A DNA stretch of 64,000 nt from Utricularia gibba (taxonomy: Eukaryota; Streptophyta; Magnoliopsida; Lamiales; Lentibulariaceae). Positions 21,416 to 34,086 of the stretch are shown piece by piece. The notes below the pieces were generated by a model. The model had not been told where the DNA came from, ran no database searches, and saw only the letters and a program-made list of their open reading frames with translations. The position numbers and the translations under genes were made by a program. Where the stretch lies: the NCBI GenBank assembly GCA_002189035.1, contig NEEC01000002.1, forward strand, positions 434,001-498,000. Reading direction: 5' to 3'. The stretch's first letter is position 1. Every line of letters begins with the position of its first letter.

Positions 21416-24400
21416 TCAGATGTTAATAGTTGCATCCCATAATCTGAGTAGCCCATTGCGGCCCCCGGTACAGATTCTCTTCCTTTCAAGGTCTGAAGCA
21501 ACACATCTGACCTGAAGCCATCAGGAAGAGATAGTGTGTTCAGTTGGTGATATTGTCCTAAACTGGAACCAATCATCTCCCACAAGGTAAGTGAAGCAAG
21601 GTTAGCTAGGGGTGGGTGCGCTAGAGAACATTGGTGCAAACTAGCAGACCATCCTATGGAGGGTAGCACTTGGAAGCATTGAAATGTGTATGATATTAAC
21701 AAAGCATTAAGAGTAGATATCGTACCGTTGCCACTGTCTTCTGAGGGGTTCTGTATAATTGCCATCCAGTGATCTTTGAGCCTGAGGCGGAGAGTCCACC
21801 AAGTCTTTCCTGAGGCCAGTGGAATAGGGACATTGAATTGTCGGCAGCACCAACCGCGAGCCATTGCTCACCCGCATTTATTGACAAAATGGGAGCACTG
21901 TGTATGGTGACATTCTTGGTACACCTCAATGCACCTAGAATTTGATTGAATTTGAGCGTCAGTTGTCAGGGGATGGAGGATGAGGGCAAAACTGCCTTTC
22001 AATAACTCTCAGCTTGAAAAGGCAGTCTGTGCAAACTATGGAGGAGAGGAGCTGAGCATTGCCAGCCTTACCATCAACATTTTCCCAAAAGCGAAGAAGT
22101 CCATCATTTGAACCTGGAAAAAGAAGAGTCCTCTGATAATAAGACTTGTGACTTGCATAGACAGCCATAAACCTCTTTTTTTTTTAATGAGAACAGATAT
22201 TTAAATTCCAAGTCATTTATTTTTTCCACAGAAAAAAATATCAGATGAACCTGTAATAACCCCTTTGTCCATCATAGAGTAATCCACACATAAAACCGGA
22301 CCATCATGGCAAGCCAGAACAGCATCACATGATCCTCGTGAGACAGACCATATCCGAGCAGTCCAATCATCACTACCTGTCAATAAAGTGTCGCCTGCCA
22401 TTCTTATGGACCTAGATGGCAAACACACTTTGCTTCATACACTGAAACTGTGCATCAGTGTACTGAGACTCACGTAATTACCACTCACCTGATCCATCTT
22501 GAATGGCCTACAAGTTTATGCATTTGCTTTCCAGCTCGAATGTCCCATACGTATGCAATACTAAAAAGAAATGCATCAAAGGTCATGTTTCAAGAAAATA
22601 ATAACGATGAGAATTCACAAGGGTTGGGAACACACGAATCTCTGCCTCCAGAAGCCAGGATTCCAGTGGAATCATCATAATCTATGCAGAGAACTGCACT
22701 TGAACATCGACCTACAGTAGCAACACAGGTGTCTGTTCTCACATCCCACATCTTCACAGTTCCATCATGTGCTGCTGTGAGGACACGCTCACCAGAGAGC
22801 ATACGAACAATGCTAACCTGAAATTATCTACAGTAAGCACAACTATGCGCACAGAGCTGCATCTTGATTCCTTTAACATTGTATGTGATACAAATGACAC
22901 TTTACAAATCTTCTTCTAGAAGGAGATAATGTAAATATACAGAAACAGAGAATGCCATTTGACAACATAAGACAACTTCTACTGTCACAGATAAAAAACA
23001 GAAAGGGGACAAATATAGCTAACCTGGGCATCATGCCCCTTGAGTTCCTCTAGAAGCTGAGATGTCTGCTTATCCCACACAAGAACAGATTGGTCATCGG
23101 ATCCTGATACCACTTTCGCTCTATCAGAGCTTATCGCCCTCACAGTTCTTCATCACAAAAGATACTTTTAAAAAACCAAAATACTATAGATGTGAAATAA
23201 TTAAATGAGAAATCCACTTGCAAAAGTAAGCGCATTTCTTCAAAGCTGCTATATCATATAGATGCTGATAAAAACGCACGTCATGTGTCAATCAATTCCA
23301 AAATATTAGAATTCCGTGTAATATAATACCTGGTATGACCCTTCAAAGTCGCTCTGAGTTCAGAACCACGAATACTGGGATCCCATACCTTCATCTGAAA
23401 CATAAAATCAAGGCGGTAGGATTTAAACTTAATCACTGTATAAGTTATTACGCCATTGCAATTCTCATGTTTGAAATATGCAATGCAAGAGAGAAAAATG
23501 AGAAATATGGCTAGCTCGCCCAGAATGGATCTTTTGACATAAGATCCTGAATCTAAGACGCAATCTTACTGTGCAGTCGGTACTTCCACTGATAAAGAAT
23601 CCAGCATCTTCACGATCTCCAACCAGATCCCACACTTCCTTTTTGGTAACACAATGCAGAACAGTCACTGCCCCACTATGACCTCTCAATACGCGCATGT
23701 TCGTCTGCACCTTTTTCTGTGCCACTGCTGTCGCATCTTTCTTGTTAAGAGATCCTGGATCAGAGAATTCAACGTCAAAAATTAGTCTAATTTTTACGAT
23801 ATATGATACCAAGATTTGCACATCCAGAGTCTTCTTACCAACACGAGTAAAAGAAGTAGTCCTGTCCCTACTAAACATGCTCTGTACCCAGCTCCTTCCA
23901 ACTACTGATGCCTCTGAACCTTGCTCATTGCTGTTGGAAGAATTCTGTGGACGTGGAGAAGGAAGACCAAATGAAGACAATGGCTGAGATTTTCCAGCAT
24001 GGATCCCCAATAACCAAAGCATGTTTGCCGTATATGCGAGAAATACCCCCTAAGCCGTATCTGAAACAGTTTAGTAGCCAAACACAAGTAAAGGAGGAAA
24101 ATGTTAGCAAAACAAGCTACAAGGTGCAAAATTATAACAGTGATTTTTCCTTTTATATTATAATTTTATAATATAGAACCCAAACATGAGATCACAAAAG
24201 GTTAATGCAAGGTTTTACGCACACAACACTTTCATTTGTACATAATTTAGAACAAAAACCACCATAGCAAAGTATTATTGTGTCCATTTCAAGAAATATA
24301 TGTGACGCAAAAAGAAATCCATCTAAAAAACTTAACAAAAAAAAACAGAGTTATACATTTTTGTAGAGCCAAATCCAACAAGCTTATGTGCCTATTTCTA

Positions 24401-27400
24401 GATGCGAAAGAAAGCAGTTTTTTTTACTAATAACCAAAACCTACGCATCTACCATTTAAAAAGAAAAAGCAAGTTACTGACTCACTATTTGCTTATAACC
24501 GATGTTGTTCTTTCCAGCAATTGTTTCAATCATGTGCCATGCATCACTATCAGGGAGTCCAAGCCCGGCCTGGGTAACATAGTAAAGAAAATGGTTGGCA
24601 AACAAGAGGGGTTCAAATTAGAGTTTTAAGAAACAAAAATATAGTAGAGGAACAATTAAACAGAAAGAATAGGTACCATGTGTGTAGCCATAATAATGAG
24701 CTGAGACGCGACTAATGCAGCATAATTAGCCGACCTAATGAAAAATTAGCTTAAAGATTTCAGCAAATACTTTAGATTGCACAAACGCTCATCCTCAAGT
24801 GCCAGTTCATGCATTTCATGATGAAACCTAATCAAGAATGAAAATACTAAGTTCACTGACTTGCTAGAGAAGCGGTCAAGCAGATAGTCAAAGTACCCTT
24901 CCCAGAACCTGAAAATTATCAGAAACCTCAATGCATGGTAAATTCCTATAAACCAATTGATGATGTGGAAAATGCATTGGCATACCGTGGATCTTCCCAT
25001 ATAGAAAGGGTACGCAGATGCCTCTGAACATAATCAGGAACATTATTGACATCCTTTTTGTACATTTCAGAAGACACTTCAAGAGCATCTCTAATGGTTG
25101 CAACATCATTCCTCACAATAGCACGCATAACAGCAGTTTTCACCTATTTATTAACAAAGTCACTCAGGAAACACCTACACTTTAAAAAAAAATCTAATTC
25201 CTAAAGCTGTAATACCAAAATTGACATACTAATGATCCACAAAGGCCTCAGTTTACTTTAAAAACATTAAGATAAAAGGTAGCACACATACAGCAACATA
25301 ACTTTGGGAATAGCCTGAGTTGCTTCAGCCAAAATGTGATAAAAACGGTAGTAACATTAATTTAACTTTACTAATTAAAAAAAATAATAACAGTAGAAAC
25401 TGGGCATCTTCAAAAAGTTTAAGTGGTAGATAGGTACCAGTTCTTTCACTGCAATAAACTGCTCTTCGGTCAACTGGCAGCTCACTCCCTAAGCAACAAA
25501 ACTTAATATTCAGAAAGATAGTGCGGAAAGCGCAAACCTGCTTCAGAGGCAGTCGATTTTTGTGATGCAGTATTCAAATTACCAAATTAATGTGCTCTCT
25601 TATGCATTCAACAAAGCCACTACCACCAATTCCTTCAGCATCAGACTCTATCAAGGCTGTCAAGAGATCAAAGGCAGGGGGCAGAAAATTATTCATCTTT
25701 ACACTCCAATAAGACAGTGAGAGGAAGTGTTAATTGTGCTTATCCACAAGAAATAATGAATCAAAAACATACCAAGTATGGTACCATACTCAAATGAGGA
25801 AAGAGGATCCTCGGTTGTTTCCAATTTCAAAAGCCGCAGCCATAATCCCTGTTAAGTGGGAAAAGGATAGATTTTGAGACGATTTTTTTTTTTTTTTTTT
25901 TTTTTTTGGTATCAAAGAGGAATGCGCCATCAAGACAACACACCTGCAGCTTTACTTTAATGTCTAAAACCATGCGCTCTCTTTCTGCCTGTAGTTCAGA
26001 AATAGTTAGCTCATAGATACCATTAAATAAACGGACATCAGTATGAAAAGCACAGCATCAGTAGTAAGCAAAACTCACAGCTCTCTCCCTTGGACTCAGG
26101 CTTTCTGGGATATCTTTTCCAGACAGTACAGAAGGAGAGCTGCATAAGAAAATGTAGGTTCTACTTATATAACTATAAAATAGTATCCAAAGCTTATGAT
26201 GTTGTCATTATTCTAATAGTACCTCAAATTATTAATCCCAGAGTACTCTATTACACCACTTGCTGCAGCTAGAAGCTGTCTTCTCTTTTCTTCTTGCTCT
26301 TGTGTTCTGTTATGCGAAGGAAACCTATCATAGCGATACCTCATACCTGATTAACACAATAAAAAAATGCTTCAGCTTCACAGCACAAAGTCGATGAATT
26401 ATGAACTATTGCCCATGTAAAGTTTGGAAAATTTTCTTGAAACCTGTGGCGCCTGCAGTTGGATCAGATATCGTAATAATCTCATACTCAGAAGAATGTG
26501 GTGGTAGAATAGATGTAGGGTCTTGTCCTCTTCCTATAGCATCTTGTAACTTATCCAGAAGATTTTTCCCATTTCCCTCATGACCAGCACTCTTTTCCAG
26601 ATAATCCAAGAAACCTTGGGAATCTAAAAACTGGCTTATCTGTGTCAAAATAACATATTGATATAGATGAAATGACTGTTAGGATCTTACGCTTCATAAT
26701 GATCATAAATTAACAAAACTCAAAAAAGCATCAAAGGTTTAATAAAAACTGAGAGGTAGGTCACCATTGGATCTGGGGGGAGGTTTGTTGACCGAGATCT
26801 CATCTTCAAAAAAGCTTGAGCATTGAAGGAATGACTTGCAGTATTTTCCTATAAAAATGACGCCAATGTTTAATTTCTACACAGTTCCAAAGCATCTATC
26901 CAATAACGAACAGGATTGGTGAAGCTTCATACAATAAAGTTGCGATAGCCACCTAGAATTGATGCAAAGAACTTGAGGAATATAAACCTGAAAGAATAAT
27001 AGATAGTTACAGATAAACCAGGGTACGAGATTAGAAAGCTAGAAGCTGCAGAGAGTGGAACATTTTTTGAGCCTTTCAGAAAGGACACCTTGAGATAGAG
27101 GTAGGTTTTGCCAAGAAAATAGCAAATCTTCACAAACTCATTAAGAAACCTTTTTTAAATAATATACTTTCCACAAACACAGCTCAGTAATAAAGCTAAT
27201 TAGCAAGCAGCCAATCTAAAAATAAATGATTCATCCAGAGGGCTTTGCACTAGTGGCTAAAAATCACCTAAGGCAGATATCATGAGCATCTCCCCACGCA
27301 CGTCTACTAACTGGAAGACGTTGTTGCTCAGCTAAGAGGTTGCCTTTCATCAAATCTATGCCTACAACATTTTGATGTAATAGCATCCGTATCTGACTGT

Positions 27401-29780
27401 GTAAAGAACTACGCTCTGGTTCTGGAATAGGAGGAATTTCCTCTGATGTGGTAATAAGATTATGTTCAAGGTCAACTACCACAACCTGCAAGATTATTCA
27501 AATGGCGTATGTAAAAAAAACGCATGAATTCCACAGACAGAACTGTGGTTTTTTTCATTATTCAAATACTTACTGTCACCATGCTAAATGTACAAATGGC
27601 ATATCTAAAAACCAAGTCTGCCTGGAAAAAAAAATAAATATACATAATAACTTACGCCATCCATGACAAGGCCAAAGGTGTCAACATCTGAATGCAGGCC
27701 CATCATGTATGGAGTTGGAGCATCAATGTAGTCAACTCCACTGAAAAATAGAATGGGTATGTACACATGCTGCAGAATAACAAGAAAAAAGATGGTCAGT
27801 AATTGCCTTGATATATTAAAATAATATCAATCAATATATTAAGACACCTTTTCTCTTGACTCAACCAATAAAGCAAATAACTCAAGAAAAATATTACCTG
27901 CCACCGGAATGGATATATTAGGTGGCATATTGCCTCAGATACAAGAGTTAAAAGAGAATATCTGCATAGAAAGATAACCTAGCTTTAGCTTGAAGTGAAG
28001 ACTAAAACCATTTGCATAAATGTTTCTTATGATGCAAATGAAAAGACGAGGGATAGAAAATGAACATTCCATATACAGTACTGGATAGCTATTCGGTAAA
28101 CGAGTAAAGATTCTTTTTGTAGAAATATAACACTTTGTGAATTGAGAAGTGGTTTAGCCAGATTTAGGAAAATATTAACCACATATTTTCCTTTTTCAAC
28201 AAAAAAAAAAAAAATTCACATGCACAGCTTGATCTGTACGCATATCATAGAAATGAACAGTAGCAAGACATAGGGTTTAATCGAGCCTCAGGAATCTGTG
28301 CTTCTTGTAACACAAACCTTTGTACATATAGTGCATCCCTGTATAAGACAGTTGAAACCACATTTTCGGAAGTACATAAAGCCTACCTTGATGAGAATTT
28401 CAAAGAGGTAAATTGTGAAAAACAGGCAGTTACCAAAACACATTAAATAATGAGTTCCGTGATACTAGGCAAAGTATACTTCCTAAATAACACTCACAGC
28501 TGCTGCTGCTGTTTCACAATGACACAAAGATATGCAAACGTCCGAGCAACCAGCATATTGGAAGCTAGAGTTGCCGTTAAAGAAAAGAAAAAATGGACCC
28601 ACAAGGTCCTAAATTACAATGGAGGATAAAAACCAAAATCTAGAAGATAGCATACTTATTGGAGCGAAGCAAAATCCTCCTTTCAAGCAGGACAGCTGTG
28701 AATAGTTTAATAAGATTATCAACATCCAAACACTGAACCAGAGGTTGAAATGAAATCTGCCACCATGTACAAATGGAGAATCAGCTAGAAGTAAACCAGA
28801 CAACAAAGCCTTAATTCAGAAACAGACCCCAAAATTTATAAAACAATAGAATAACAAAAACGCTTACATCAGCATGTGGAAGAGTATCTGGTGGCGGTAT
28901 CTCCAAAGCAAGCAGGCTGTTCTCAATCGCAAACAAGACACGTTCCTTTCCAGATGTAGGCAAACAAACATTGGAAACTACGAATGCTATGACTTCCCAT
29001 AGAGGCTTGCTGAAAATATATTTTTAGACTTAGTACATACTCTACCTTAATACAACATATCAGTAACCACTCCGGATGGAATGAAAAAAGCATGCAAGGA
29101 AAAATTATCCTCTTCATTGGAATCAACGGGATGAACGATTATACTGTCATTAGAAACACCAATAGCAGCATCATGGGGATCATAAGAAAATAAATCAAAA
29201 CCACAGTGTGTACGAGCTCGTTCGCACCCCATTTGTTTCTTTATTCACAAAAAACCGTGATCGGACTAACCATTTGCGGCAGAAAAGTTTTATTTACAAC
29301 TTCAACAATACCTGCCACCCGCATCCGAAAAACAAAGTTGGAATATTTCCTCCAGAGCCTCTCGAAGAGCGCGAAAGCATGGAGAACGCGATACAAGACA
29401 AACGCACTTATCAGCAAAGGAATCCCCAGGAATCCGATAAGCCCCGCATATATCCAAGCAAACAGGATCCCGGAACGCAATGCAAGCTACATAAATCTTC
29501 GAACCATCGCCTTCGGTCAAAACGATGGGATAACTACGCGGAAACGTAGTTGGGTCACGGGAATCATATCCCGATGTGTAAAACTGGAGTCCCGCCGGCA
29601 ACACGCAAGTGGGAAGTTGGGGCGGAGGCGGAGGATATAGCGACTGATTTGTGGGGGGTACTGATCCAGCAAAGACGGTAAGTACATGGTGGAAGTTCCA
29701 TGGTATCCTCGGCCGCCGTCGAGAGTTCGAATCTCGGGGCCAACTCCGCACACCACGAAGTACTCGAAGATGTGAGGCAT
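21416..29780 (-). CDS. SCD1: SCD1 (STOMATAL CYTOKINESIS-DEFECTIVE 1): DENN domain plus WD40 protein
   Basis: SCD1 acts in clathrin-linked exocytosis and cytokinesis, probably as a Rab exchange factor. Exon 1 starts MPHIFEYFVVCGVGPEIRTL and carries the upstream DENN part (FPRSYPIVLTEGDGSKIYVA). The core DENN region reads PLVQCLDVDNLIKLFTAVLL and RRILLRSNK, then DLEHNLITTSEEIPPIPEPE. The middle has KLQDAIGRGQDPTSILP and VPDYVQRHLRTLSIWEDPR. The C-terminal WD40 propeller has VLRGHSGAVTVLH, VLTAAHDGTVKMWDVRTD, LLTGSDDWTARIWSVSRGSC and the end GLLRLWDATINI. It spans more than 8 kb with long AT-rich introns. Two exons are broken by one base: in a G6 run (29653-29658) after LDQYPP, and in a C4 run (24005-24008) between CFGYWG and IHAGKSQPL. 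Confidence 0.94.
25883..25907. repeat. Poly-T tract of 25 in an SCD1 intron
   Basis: An uninterrupted run of about 25 T. On the coding (minus) strand it is poly-A, as in a retroposed tail or simple microsatellite. No flanking duplication was recognised. Confidence 0.8.
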
Positions 29781-30593
29781 TTCGAAGATCCGGAGCTTTG
29801 CCCTTCTTTCAGATCACAACAACCCTTACAACTCCATCGGATTGACTGGCTGTCGCAGAGGATCAAGCACGACGCGCTAGATAACCGTTGGCGTTACCGA
29901 ACACCAACACTCGGAAATTGATTTGATTTTCTCTTTGCCCCAACCTGGAAATGAAAAACCGTCTAAAAAAAATAAATAATCATTCTATTTTAAAATAGAA
30001 CACTTAAACAGTGAAGCCCCCTCGCGGCGAAGATGTGGTTTCTGGGAAATGCTCGGTTTCCGGTTGATTCCTGAACTCTTCTTCCTTCTTTGGAAATAAT
30101 CTGCATTCATTGACCAGACCAGACTACGAGAGAACCCCAGAGAGGTAGTTCCATCTGGTTTCAAACCCTATTCAATCATTTCATTGTAGGGAAATGATCG
30201 CCGGATTCAGGAACCCACGTTTCCCAATTGGGGTGAGTATGGAGAATAGAAGGCGCTTCAGCCGTGTAAAATCATGCTTGGATATCTGAACACGTACACA
30301 ACTCTTCCAGAGATGAACGGTCAGTCCGTTGAGGACTTGCGTCGAACAGGTGGCGGGCAGGCGATAGAAGCGAATGAAGTGACAATCTTGGTGACGTAAA
30401 ATGGGTCGCAACGAAGACGGCTTTTGGTCATCTGGATTCTTGTTGTCCAGAGGATGATTAGGCTTCGTGATTCAGCGAAAAACAATTTCGGAGTAGTGTT
30501 CATTAGCTGAGAAAGAAGATGCGATCATTTGGAACAAGAATTTGAGCAGCGTCGAAGAAGGTTAAACAAGAAGTGTGAAAAGGGAGATGCAGT
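29781..30593. other. Spacer: SCD1 promoter and 3' flank of the methyltransferase gene
   Basis: Both flanking genes are on the minus strand. No TATA box or coding frame stands out. A short perfect inverted repeat, ATTCTATTTTAAAATAGAA, sits at about 29981-29999. Nothing else was seen. Confidence 0.4.
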
Positions 30594-31570
30594 TTACCGG
30601 AGCCGGCGATCCACCGTCCTGCTTGTATAGGGTTCCCACAGATCAACGTGGACCTTAAGTGGACCTTTCAGTGCCTTCTTCCATTCATGAATATTCGGCA
30701 GTGTACCCGTAAGCGCCAGTGAGCTCTCGTCTTTCCGGTCTTCGATACGCAGTACAGAAATCTCCCCAGGGAAAACCTCATTCATGCTTTTCAAGGTCTC
30801 CTCCATTATAGTACCACCATCTGTCTGTAAATCCTCCGGTTCCACACAGCTCCCCCCGATGTTCACCATCATTCTCCCGCCACTCCTAAGATTCCTCCTC
30901 AATTTCTCCCAGGTAGCGGCGTCTTGGAGTTCCGGAATCACGCGCCCTTTGCTGAAAAGATCGACCAAAATCCCGGCAAACCCGTCTCTCAATCCTGCAT
31001 TCAACCCGTTTCCCGTGTGGATATGAAGTCTATCTTTGAATTTCTTCTCCATCTTATCTAGCCAGAAATACTCCCTCGCCACGGCGATGACGGATGGGTC
31101 CAGTTCCCAGCCGTGGATCACTCTGTCGGGGTAACGTTCGAGGATGATTCGAGCGGCTGTCCCGGCTCCAAACCCGAGCAATCCTATCGGTCCCGGCGGG
31201 AGAATCGGGGCAACGTAGCGAACACGTCGTAGTAGGCATCGGTGAGCGACTTAAAGAGATAAGAAATGCTATGAATGTTGCCAGGAGCGTCGAGCAACAG
31301 AAGCCTGGAGCCGGCGAGAGGGTGGTCGGCGGCGCGTGAGACTTGGAGGACACGGATGTAGTTGTGCCTGGACTTGAACTTCACTAGTGTTTTGACGTGT
31401 TCGATGGGGATTCCAGACTCATCCACAGCGGCGGACGCCAGCGCATACCGATCATCAAGCTTTGAAAACTCGCAGCGAGGAAACGCGGCGGAGGTCGGAA
31501 GCGATATTGTCGGTGAAAGCCTGTGGTGGAGACGGATCCCGGGACTGAATTGGGCCGCGAAGAGCTCCAT
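30594..31570 (-). CDS. Spermidine-synthase-like SAM-dependent methyltransferase
   Basis: A Rossmann-fold protein of the spermidine synthase-like methyltransferase superfamily, about 325 aa. Motif I is GLLGFGAGTAARIILERYPD, followed by the acidic loop VIHGWELDPSVIAVAREYF. Further on are AGILVDLFSKGRVIPEL and LRSGGRMMVNIGG. Whether it makes polyamines cannot be told. Start MELFAAQFSPGIRLHHR at 31570; the upstream in-frame codon is TTG. The single exon is broken near 31207-31210: DVFATLP runs into a stop, while the conserved LPPGPIGLLGFGAG continues one frame over, so one G/C of a four-base run seems lost. Confidence 0.8.
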
Positions 31571-32049
31571 AGTCAGAGGATAGAACTCCGCAGTTTGTGA
31601 AAAAGGGCAATGAGGCAACCTTTATATGCAGAGGCAATTTCGGCATCGCCTCCGCCATATTAGGCCCTTCTGATAAGCGATGGAAGGAGCACTTGGGACG
31701 AAGATGGAGAACTGCCTTCGTTTAGGGTCACAATTTGCTCAAGGACTGCAAAACCTTGACTGCTCTCTTCGTACTGCTAAAACGCATCATCAATGATTCT
31801 TAAGCTAACGCCGAATCAACCAGCAGTCTCTGCAGAACTCTCGCAATTGGAGAAAGGCTAAGCGGAAGAATGGAAGAAATTCCTCCAATCAAAGCCATGA
31901 ACACAAGGCAAGCCATTTGAAAATGAACCGAAGGTAAAAGCAACGAAGTTTCAGAGACAGAATCACGAAATCAAATCTCTGCTTCAGGAAACTGAACGAT
32001 AACAATAACATGAGGGATCTGATACTAATACCAATTGAATGAACTTCAA
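31571..32049. other. Spacer with RPL27a 3' UTR and methyltransferase promoter
   Basis: No coding frame is supported. The right part should be the RPL27a 3' UTR. Nothing else was seen. Confidence 0.45.
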
Positions 32050-32341
32050 TCACGCAGTGAGCACAACGGCACCTCCAGCCTCCTTAATCTTCTTCTCAGC
32101 ATTCTTGGAGACAAGCTTCGCCTTCACCACCACAGGCTGATCCGCCGGCAGGGTTCCCTTACCCAAAACCTTGAAATACCCAAATTGCGTGACGTCGATC
32201 AAGGGCACTTCATCCTTAGACGCCTTCTCCTTCACATCCTCCGGCACCAGCGACCACAGCTTGTCGACATTGACGGTCGGACAGAAGAACTTGTTACGAA
32301 GCTTATGGAAGTATCGCATACCTACTTTCCCGAAGTACCCA

Positions 32342-32373
<32 letters not shown>

Positions 32374-32490
32374 ATGCATGCCTCCCGCGTTTCCCCGACC
32401 TCCGGGATGCTTCCTGTGCTTACCGATACGGCCGTGCCCGGCGCTAACGTGACCGCGCTTCTTCCTGTTCTTCCTCAATCGAGTCGTCAT
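32050..32490 (-). CDS. RPL27A: 60S ribosomal protein L27a (uL15)
   Basis: A single-exon gene of exactly 146 aa, the usual length for this cytosolic large-subunit protein. It starts [20 protein letters not shown], carries the Gly/His-rich loop [20 protein letters not shown], and then [14 protein letters not shown] and [16 protein letters not shown]. It ends [11 protein letters not shown]. The open frame extends 44 codons upstream without an internal ATG of the right type, and the conserved MTTR start is clear. The promoter has ribosomal-gene motifs. Confidence 0.97.
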
Positions 32491-33101
32491 CCTGGATCGG
32501 CCGCCGCGCTGGGGAGGAAACCCAGGTGAAACGACACTGAGAAGATTAATAGCAGACAGGCTAGGGTTTCCCGAGGAATGGACCCCAAGGCCCAACTTAA
32601 TTCCTTCAGGGAAAAAGCCCAATTAATTAAAACACATTTTTTTTATCTTATTCAAATATGACTTTAATTTAAAATATAAAAATAAAAGCAGTGGAGAACA
32701 AGGAACAAGTCCAAGTCCAACAACGCACGTATAACGCGGACCAGTTTGGTGGGCTAAAAAGGGAGTTCACATGGGCTGTGGGCCCACTTGTCGAATGGAA
32801 GTTTCCCTTTCGGGTGACGTGTTGCTCAAAGGCGATTCCCGTATGGATGGAAGCATCACACGTCATCGCGTATTCTTTGGAAACTTTTATTTATTTAATT
32901 TGACCAAATTATGGAATATTCGGAATAATCGAATTATGAAAATTCAAGCACTCTGACTACCCCGCGTTGGAGTGGTTTATACCTGGGCCTGAATGCACAT
33001 TCTATAAATACCCCTAAATCAGGCATTGAATTGTTTCAGGAAGAATTTCTGGTTTCTTCCTGTCTACTCTCTCGCGGTGGAAACCGTTTACAATCTGAAG
33101 T
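32491..33101. promoter_or_regulatory. Divergent promoter of RPL27a and the PB1 gene: telo-box, site II motifs, TATA
   Basis: On the RPL27a side, TAGGGTTT (32562-32569), the reverse of the telo-box AAACCCTA, lies about 75 bp before the start. It is followed by AGGCCCAA (about 32588) and AAGCCCAA (about 32615). Telo-box plus site II is the classic arrangement of plant ribosomal-protein promoters. On the PB1 side, TATAAATA (33003-33010) lies about 95 bp before that start. A heat-shock-like GAATATTC is at 32914-32921. Confidence 0.6.
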
Positions 33102-33716
33102 ATGACTTCGAAAGTGAGCGACAAGATTCCGATCAGATTTCTTTACAGTTACGGCGGTCAGATTGTTCTCCGTCCCTCCGATGGTAAACTGCGCTACGTC
33201 GGCGGCCACACGCGCGTTCTCTCCGTCGATCGATGTATCACGTATTCAGGTGAGGGTTTTACCGTCGATCGATGGTAAACTTATTCTTGTGGATTTTCTT
33301 GATTTGCGGTTTCACTGATGCGAGTCTTTTGTGGTTTCTCAGAACTGATGGCGAAATTGGAGGAAGCTTGTGGTTCTGCTGTAGTTTTGAAATGCAATTT
33401 GCCTAGCGAGGATGCCGATGTGCTGGTTTCCATCAGATCTGTCGAGGAACTTCGAGGTGTGATCGAGGAGTACGAGCTCGCTGCGCCGGAAGCGAAAATA
33501 AGGGCGTTTCTTTTTCCGTTGAAGAAACTTTCTCAGCCGTCCTCTCCTATGTCCTGTTTTGATTTCCCTTCGGTTCCCAAGCGCCGTCCCAAATCCTCTT
33601 CGAGTCGCTGCTGCTGTCATCCGGCTATCGGATATCCCATCGCGGCCGTCAAACACCACTACTATGTTTCCAGGAATCCAGCGCGTGATTACCACGCTCC
33701 GCGCTGCAACCAATAA
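33102..33716 (+). CDS. PB1-domain protein, small, plant type
   Basis: Two exons (33102-33249 and 33343-33716) join in phase to give about 173 aa. The PB1 fold is visible: KIPIRFLYSYGGQIVLRPSD, LRYVGGHTRVLSVDR, then the acidic strand-turn SEDADVLVSIRSVEELRGVI. PB1 domains make head-to-tail protein contacts. The conserved basic Lys of the first strand is present in the KIPIR segment (SDKIPIRF). The rest is a Ser-, Cys- and Arg-rich tail ending ARDYHAPRCNQ without a known domain. Partners unknown. The gene diverges from RPL27a. Confidence 0.85.
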
Positions 33717-34086
33717 CAAGATTAGGAATTTTAGGGTTTTGAATCACCGAAAGAAACATTCGTTCGTTCATTTACTGTAAATCACCATATCATCATCGTT
33801 GATGCGATGAACAAGATGGGTAGTTCTCGTTTTGCTACCCCACTCTCATCGCTTTTCGAGATTTCCCATGTGGAGTCGTTATTCTTTCCAGGTAGCTTCA
33901 CACATTCTAAGTGAAATAAATCCCCCGACGTGTTATTTGTGGTTCAAGTTGCATGTTTAGATTCTTAATGCATTATTGCTATTTTGCAGTTAATACAAGA
34001 AACGGTGGACGGCACAAGGGCCTACCAGCAATAAGGTTGCAGTGAACATAGGCACCGTCCTGGAGAACGAGTTTGGTTAACACGAT
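33717..34086. other. Convergent spacer, 3' ends of PB1 gene and NRPD2
   Basis: Probably 3' UTRs of both genes. No other feature was seen. Confidence 0.45.

Noticed and set aside
25883-25907. Poly-A (minus strand) as the tail of a retroposed gene
   Set aside because: No coding relic precedes it and no target-site duplication was seen; simple homopolymer in an intron.
29718-29742. tRNA T-arm-like sequence (CGAGA-GTTCGAA-TCTCG)
   Set aside because: It lies inside the first SCD1 exon, in well-conserved coding sequence, and no acceptor stem, D-arm or anticodon arm surrounds it.
32035-32529. 164-codon plus-strand frame
   Set aside because: It is exactly antisense to RPL27a, which is intact and conserved; codon-bias shadow.
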